A stretch of 19,162 bases of DNA from Planctomycetota bacterium (GTDB taxonomy: Bacteria; Planctomycetota; Phycisphaerae; WQYP01): positions 1-19,162 of the forward strand of contig JAKBAC010000050.1 of NCBI GenBank assembly GCA_021809365.1, given 5' to 3'. This document shows, piece by piece, positions 15,543-19,162 of the stretch (positions within the stretch are counted from its first letter, which is position 1; each line of letters begins with the position of its first letter). The notes beneath the pieces are model-generated. The model was not told the origin of the DNA. It worked only from the letters and a program-made list of their open reading frames with translations, and did no database searches. The translations under genes and the position numbers were made by a program.

Positions 15543-16673
15543 ATGGCTACCGTCGAACTTCAACAGGTCTCCAAAATTTATCCCGGCGGTGTGCGGGCGG
15601 TCAACAACATTGACCTGGCCATTAAAGATCGCGAGTTTGTCGTGCTGGTGGGGCCTTCCGGCTGCGGCAAAACCACTACCTTGCGCATGGTCGCGGGGTT
15701 GGAAGACATTTCCGAGGGAACGCTGTGCATTGACGGACGCGTGGTGAATCATGTTCCGCCCAAGGACCGCGATATTGCCATGGTATTTCAAAATTATGCC
15801 CTGTATCCGCACATGAGTGTTTATAAAAATATGGCCTTCTCACTGCAACTGCGGCGGCGCGAGTTGGGCCTGACTCAAGCGCTCATCGACCAGCGCGTGC
15901 GCCAGGCCGCCGCGATTTTAGGTCTTACCGATTATCTGCAACGCAAACCCAAAGCGCTTTCCGGCGGCCAGCGGCAGCGGGTGGCGGTGGGGCGGGCAAT
16001 TGTGCGAAATCCCAAGGCATTTCTCTTTGATGAACCGCTGTCCAATCTCGACGCCAAGCTGCGCGTGGAAACCCGTGCGGAGATCAAGAAATTGCACCTG
16101 CGGCTGCAAACAACCACGCTCTATGTCACACATGATCAGGAAGAAGCCATGACCCTGGGAGATCGCATTGTGGTAATGCGGGACGGGGTGATCCAGCAGT
16201 GTGCGCCGCCGCTGGACGTTTATGAAAGGCCGGCCAACCGATTTGTGGCGGGTTTTGTGGGCACACCGCCGATGAATTTTTTTGCCGGCGAACTGCAAAG
16301 CGGCGGGGAATTTATTGTGGCCGATCAAATATTGCAACTGCCTCCCGCGCTGGTTGCGGGGCTGGAAGGGTGCGGCACCAGGCCGATGATACTGGGCGTC
16401 CGTCCGGAGTCGATGTCGCTATGCCGTGAGGGCCGCTTCGCGGGTGAAAAAAATTGCATTCGTGGAATTGTCAGCGTGATTGAACCGCTGGGCGATAAAG
16501 TGGATGTCTACTTCACGCTGCCGCGGCAGCCGCCGATGGTCTGCCGCACGGACGCCCATCATCTCACGGGCATCAGTCCACAGTCGTCGGCGGAATTTTT
16601 TGTAGCGCTGGATAAATGCCATTTGTTTGACACCCAACCGACTGGCCGGAATCTTTCCCTCGCGCGGCGCTGA
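15543..16673 (+). CDS. Sugar ABC transporter ATP-binding protein, MalK/UgpC/MsmK type
   Basis: This 376-residue importer ATPase has all nucleotide-site motifs: Walker A GPSGCGKT (37-44), Q-loop Q83, signature LSGGQRQR (139-146), Walker B AFLFDEP (159-165), D-loop SNLD and switch H197 in [10 protein letters not shown]. The C-terminal third is the regulatory OB/TOBE region of the carbohydrate subgroup ([23 protein letters not shown]). It energises uptake of oligosaccharides or glycerol phosphate with two permeases and a binding protein, none of which is encoded nearby. It may be a shared ATPase serving several permeases, as known for MsmK. A GGAG lies about 13 nt before ATG 15543, rather far. 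Confidence 0.92.
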   Translation: MATVELQQVSKIYPGGVRAVNNIDLAIKDREFVVLVGPSGCGKTTTLRMVAGLEDISEGTLCIDGRVVNHVPPKDRDIAMVFQNYALYPHMSVYKNMAFSLQLRRRELGLTQALIDQRVRQAAAILGLTDYLQRKPKALSGGQRQRVAVGRAIVRNPKAFLFDEPLSNLDAKLRVETRAEIKKLHLRLQTTTLYVTHDQEEAMTLGDRIVVMRDGVIQQCAPPLDVYERPANRFVAGFVGTPPMNFFAGELQSGGEFIVADQILQLPPALVAGLEGCGTRPMILGVRPESMSLCREGRFAGEKNCIRGIVSVIEPLGDKVDVYFTLPRQPPMVCRTDAHHLTGISPQSSAEFFVALDKCHLFDTQPTGRNLSLARR

Positions 16674-16742
16674 TATACTCAAGCGCGGACATTGAGGATA
16701 CATTCAAAAATAGCCTAGTTATCAGCGGCGAATATTGTCGTA

Positions 16743-16805
16743 GGCATCGTCCCTGATGCCGTTATACGGCTGCAAAGCCACGCCAACGGCACGAGGGACC
16801 GTGCC
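16743..16805. repeat. Imperfect hairpin with GCCGTT/AACGGC core between convergent genes
   Basis: Left arm 16743-16763 and right arm 16785-16805 are 21 nt each and match at 17 of 21 positions, with a 21-nt loop. The inner ends, TGCCGTT and AACGGCA, are the same as in the tandem units at 67-353, and the outer ends CATCGT and ACCGTG resemble theirs. It lies between the stops of the ABC ATPase and atpC genes and could end transcription both ways, but no T-run follows. Confidence 0.7.
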
Positions 16806-16848
16806 TGCTACAAATGTCCCGCCGGAGGCCGCGTTGAGTATAGCAGGG

Positions 16849-17253
16849 TTATTGCCGCTGATCGATCAGCTTGCGCATGGCTTCTACACGGGTCAGGGCC
16901 TGTTGGCGCAACTCCGATTGTGTTAAATCGCCATCCGGCATGGCTTCGGCCGCGGCTTGTTGAGCCTGCAGAAATTCCGGCGTAATGGTGGCTTCCGGGA
17001 TGGCTTCTTCCGTAAGAACGGTCAGGGCATTATCTTTCATCTGGGCGTACCCACCGTGTACGATAAACTGATGCACGCCATCCGGCGTTTCGAGTTTCAA
17101 AGTACCGGTGGATAATTTCGTGGTTATTGAGGCGCGGTGCGTAAGAATGCCAAGCTGGCCGTCATCCGCGGGTACAACGGCGAAAGTCGTGGGCGTTTCA
17201 AGGACGATTCGCTCCGGTGTAACCACCGACGTATGAAAAGTATTATCTGACAT
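16849..17253 (-). CDS. atpC: ATP synthase F1 epsilon subunit (AtpC)
   Basis: This 134-residue subunit of the F1 central stalk couples rotation to the c-ring and can inhibit ATP hydrolysis. The N-terminal beta-sandwich is clear: FHTSVVTPERIVLE, VVPADDGQLGILTHRASITTKLSTG, then FIVHGGYAQMKDNALTVLTEEAIP. The C-terminal helical hairpin follows (about 87-134). ATG 17253 has GGAGAT at 5 nt; the frame is open further upstream to 17502, but that part lacks family similarity. It is not next to atpD or other atp genes, and an intrinsic terminator lies about 25 nt upstream of its start. Confidence 0.93.
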   Translation of the reverse strand: MSDNTFHTSVVTPERIVLETPTTFAVVPADDGQLGILTHRASITTKLSTGTLKLETPDGVHQFIVHGGYAQMKDNALTVLTEEAIPEATITPEFLQAQQAAAEAMPDGDLTQSELRQQALTRVEAMRKLIDQRQ

Positions 17254-17275
17254 TCGTATCTCCACGCATCGAAAG

Positions 17276-17308
17276 AAAAAAAGCCCGGTTGAATCCGGGC
17301 ACCCCGGG
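17276..17308 (-). terminator. Intrinsic terminator with competing helix in the atpC leader
   Basis: On the minus strand GCCCGG (17300-17295), a 6-nt loop, CCGGGC (17288-17283) and seven T residues (17282-17276) form a textbook rho-independent terminator. The 5' arm can instead pair with an earlier CCGGG (17307-17303) over a 3-nt loop, which would prevent the terminator helix. It points toward atpC, whose ribosome-binding site follows about 10 nt later. It is either an attenuator or the end of an unrecognised short minus-strand transcript from about 17310-17520. Confidence 0.65.
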
Positions 17309-17525
17309 ACTCGCCAAGAATCCAAACAGGCCCTAAGATACCAAAAATGGGCGCTTTGGCCAAGGTTCAGATTCGGGTATGGATCAGGGGCGTGGTAAGA
17401 AAGCCGTACCGTAACCGGATCCGCGCCATTCCATTTTAGCCGCGTGTGCTTGCACCGCGCGATTTGCGCAAAAAGCCCAGCCCCGCATGGAAATATTGCC
17501 ACGGTTCGGATTCAGGAAAAGCAAC

Positions 17526-17843
17526 ATGCAGCGTACTGAAAAAGATGGGATCGTGATCTCCTGTGATTTTTGCCAGACGGATTGGGATGGCCAATCGGCC
17601 ATGATTGAGGGGCATCATGGCTCCGTGATTTGTCTGGAATGCTTAAAAAAAGCTCTTGATGAAGCCAAGGCGGGCGAAGGCAAATACGCATGTACGCTGT
17701 GTCTGCGGATCAATATACCACCCTCCCTGCCGCGCTGGCATTTTCCCGACCGTCCGGAAAAGCTGGTCTGTCAGGAATGTCTGCACCAGGCGGCCAAGAC
17801 AATGAGCCGGGCCGAGCATGTGAATTGGAAATGGGAACGTTGA
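17526..17843 (+). CDS. Small zinc-ribbon protein with four CxxC pairs
   Basis: This 105-residue soluble protein has four CxxC knuckles: C13/C16, C36/C39, C56/C59 and C82/C85, enough for two zinc sites. The first pair and its spacing (ISCDFC, then GHHGSVICLECLKKAL) recall the ClpX-type C4 zinc-binding domain, but there is no ATPase part. The C-terminal half repeats the pattern more loosely, suggesting an internal duplication. ATG 17526 has AGGA about 8 nt upstream; an ATG at 17487 would add 13 residues. Its function is unknown; a protein- or RNA-binding adaptor role is a guess from the fold type. It converges on the DUF2167 gene 33 bp away. Confidence 0.75.
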   Translation: MQRTEKDGIVISCDFCQTDWDGQSAMIEGHHGSVICLECLKKALDEAKAGEGKYACTLCLRINIPPSLPRWHFPDRPEKLVCQECLHQAAKTMSRAEHVNWKWER

Positions 17844-17876
17844 ACCACTGTCAAACGTTCACGCCGCCGGGTTTCA

Positions 17877-18758
17877 TCAGGATTTGGGCTTCCTGAACCG
17901 CCGAAACAGGCGGCCAATATAACCAAACGCCGCGGCTGCGCCGACGACGATGAGTTTCCAGCACGCCGCGAGTTTCGCGAGGATTATGGCCACCAGCCCC
18001 GTTTTGAAGGCTACTGCGGCGGCACCGCCGGTGATGAGAGCCGCCAGGCCGTATTCCGCAATTTTGTCTCCCGGCCGATACGCCGAATAACGTTCGTCCG
18101 GATTGTATTGAAAATTGTCCAGAATCGCATTGAGCTTCACAACGTCGGAACTGAGATTCCGCGGATCAGCTACCAGCAAAGCCCTGGTGACACCCCGGCG
18201 GCCCAGGATGCGCGTGTTGTAATTCACGACCTCCTGATTGCCGCTGGTGGCGAGAATGGCCCACTCGAGGCGGCGGGTTTGCGTATCATATCGTGGCGGA
18301 AATTTCCAACCGATGACCTTCAGCGAAGCCCAGCCGCGTTTGGCTCTCTCCTGATTGGCCACAGCATCGTTTTCGCGCACCGTGCGAAGTACAGCGGCGG
18401 CATCAATTTTCTCATGATCCTTGACATACCCAATTGGATCAAAAGAAAAATCAACAAACCAATTCGAGCGATCGGGCACGAGGATATAATGATGGGTCGA
18501 TCCGACGGGATTCTCATTGAGTTCAAGAAATTTTTTGGCATCCGCCGGAGCCAGAAACGCATAACCCTTTGGCACTTGCAGCGAGGCATGCGAGCCGATG
18601 TCCACCAGTATAGGCCCGCGATACCAATGCAGAGCGGCGAAGGGGTTGCTGTGCGGCGCGGTCGTGGGCGCATCAGCCGGGCACATACCGATTGTCACAA
18701 AACAAACGAACAAAAAAAATTCCGCGGCCAGAATGAAAAATAGACCGGGCCTCCGCAT
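17877..18758 (-). CDS. DUF2167 family membrane-anchored protein
   Basis: This 293-residue protein has an N-terminal signal peptide (hydrophobic FFILAAEFFLFVCFVTIG) and a long exported domain. The DUF2167 strings are clear: LQVPKGYAFLAPADAKKFLE, WFVDFSFDPIGYVKDHEKIDA, then NQERAKRGWASLKVIGWKFP. Next come YDTQTRRLEWAILA and VNYNTRILGRRGV, and near the end YSAYRPGDKIAEYGLAALITGG. Two C-terminal hydrophobic segments and a basic tail (RLFRRFRKPKS) anchor it. ATG 18758 is chosen over the longer frame (18812) because GGGGGAT lies 6 nt upstream and the signal peptide starts there. The family is widespread in Gram-negative bacteria and of unknown function. Confidence 0.9.
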   Translation of the reverse strand: MRRPGLFFILAAEFFLFVCFVTIGMCPADAPTTAPHSNPFAALHWYRGPILVDIGSHASLQVPKGYAFLAPADAKKFLELNENPVGSTHHYILVPDRSNWFVDFSFDPIGYVKDHEKIDAAAVLRTVRENDAVANQERAKRGWASLKVIGWKFPPRYDTQTRRLEWAILATSGNQEVVNYNTRILGRRGVTRALLVADPRNLSSDVVKLNAILDNFQYNPDERYSAYRPGDKIAEYGLAALITGGAAAVAFKTGLVAIILAKLAACWKLIVVGAAAAFGYIGRLFRRFRKPKS

Positions 18759-18937
18759 GATTGATCCCCCAGAACAAAGTTCCTGTCTTGAAACAAAATT
18801 GCATAATCCCAACGAAAAAAATAGTACGCCCGCGGCATTTCTCCGTCAAGCACCAACCGCCGGGGGGGGGGCGTGGCAATAAATCTGTACCAGCGGTCCG
18901 GGGTGCGAGTTGCCAGGATGAATCCCTCTCTTAGCGC

Positions 18938-19010
18938 CGGCATTTATGCCGCTGATTTCGCCGTTCGCCAGGAAATATTGCCAGCCCCGCCCAACATGCG
19001 ACAGCGGCAT
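18938..19010. repeat. Competing inverted repeats around ATGCCG
   Basis: CGGCAT-TT-ATGCCG (18938-18951) forms a tight hairpin. The same ATGCCGCTG (18946-18954) also pairs perfectly with CAGCGGCAT (19002-19010) over 47 nt, so the two folds exclude each other. Confidence 0.65.
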
Positions 19011-19051
19011 GATTTGGCAAGGAAGTTTCCTTTCTGCTAGTGCCCTGTTCC

Positions 19052-19067
19052 ACCCGTAATTACGGGT
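19052..19067. repeat. Perfect 16-bp palindrome
   Basis: ACCCGTAATTACGGGT equals its own reverse complement. It lies 9 bp before the terminal long hairpin and may be a dimer-binding site or a mobile-element end. Confidence 0.75.
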
Positions 19068-19076
19068 TGACGGAGG

Positions 19077-19162
19077 GCCAAGGGGTTGTGGGCGCGAAGC
19101 GAGGAGGATTACGTATGGATACATACGTTGACGACGAGCGACAAAGCCCACGGCCCCTTGGC
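19077..19162. repeat. 86-nt long hairpin at the window edge (possible structured RNA or element)
   Basis: Outer arms 19077-19093 and 19146-19162 pair at 15 of 17 positions (GCCAAGGGG... with ...CCCCTTGGC). Inside is a second perfect stem ACGTATG-GATA-CATACGT (7 bp with a GATA tetraloop). The two stems are joined by an internal loop rich in GA steps on both sides (GCGAAGCGAGGAGGA and GACGACGAGCGACAAA). The architecture suits a structured RNA or a palindromic mobile element; neither can be named from sequence alone. Confidence 0.7.

Larger units (their letters stand above)
18759..19162. other. Gene-free terminal region with homopolymer and nested inverted repeats
   Basis: The 404 bp upstream of the DUF2167 gene show no supportable coding region. 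A minus-strand frame of 101 codons (18846-19151) crosses the hairpins and looks like a shadow. The stretch contains a G10 run (18862-18871), competing hairpins (18938-19010), a 16-bp palindrome (19052-19067) and a long hairpin to the window edge. It may be a fragment of a larger repeat element continuing past 19162. Confidence 0.55.

Noticed and set aside
17254..17502. N-terminal extension of atpC by 83 residues
   Set aside because: The extension has no similarity to AtpC, crosses an intrinsic terminator, and the ATG at 17253 has a strong ribosome-binding site.
17835..17860. GAACGTT/AACGTTC inverted repeat between convergent genes as terminator
   Set aside because: The 7-bp stem is AT-rich in its centre, has a 12-nt loop, overlaps a stop codon and has no T-run; the evidence is too weak.
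18846..19151. Minus-strand frame of 101 codons at the right end
   Set aside because: It runs through three inverted repeats and a G10 run, lacks a ribosome-binding site and has no recognised domain.

Overview
The window looks like chromosomal DNA of a Gram-negative planctomycete-like bacterium, perhaps near Phycisphaerae. This is inferred from gene content, not a taxonomic search. Pointers are an lpxA gene for lipid A, a ThiD2-ThiE fusion, a MoxR/DUF58/DUF4129/DUF4350 membrane operon, a DUF2167 protein, and housekeeping genes (nuoI, atpC, murJ) lying apart from their usual partners. No rRNA, tRNA, CRISPR array or transposase gene was found.

Layout. (1) 1-460: three copies and a stub of a roughly 91-bp unit, each able to fold into a long hairpin, ahead of a small unknown gene (460-675). 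(2) 735-3580, minus strand: an XRE-type regulator with a promoter next to a perfect tandem 14-bp repeat, then a five-gene phage neck/tail remnant (connector, head closure, tail terminator, two unknowns). No portal, capsid, terminase, tape-measure or integrase gene is present. (3) 3826-9468, plus strand: a tightly packed six-gene operon of a B-box-like membrane protein, a polytopic membrane protein, DUF4129, DUF4350, MoxR ATPase and DUF58. MoxR probably acts as a chaperone on the DUF58/DUF4129/DUF4350 membrane assembly. (4) 9469-9931: an intergenic stretch carrying a diverged copy of the repeat seen at position 1. (5) 14440-9932, minus strand: an envelope operon of GT2 glycosyltransferase, lpxA, thiD2-thiE fusion and murJ. 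(6) 14888-16673, plus strand: a lone nuoI and a lone MalK/UgpC-type ABC ATPase. (7) 16674-17525: a hairpin related to the repeat family, then atpC on the minus strand, whose leader has an intrinsic terminator with a competing helix. (8) 17526-18758: a four-CxxC zinc protein and a convergent DUF2167 membrane protein. (9) 18759-19162: no gene, but a G10 run, nested inverted repeats, a perfect 16-bp palindrome and an 86-nt hairpin ending at the window edge.

No complete new defence or mobile system is evident. The most unusual signals are the dispersed GCCGTT/AACGGC hairpin family, the terminal 86-nt hairpin, the attenuator-like atpC leader, the isolated phage neck module, and the 104-bp overlap of the DUF4350 gene into moxR.
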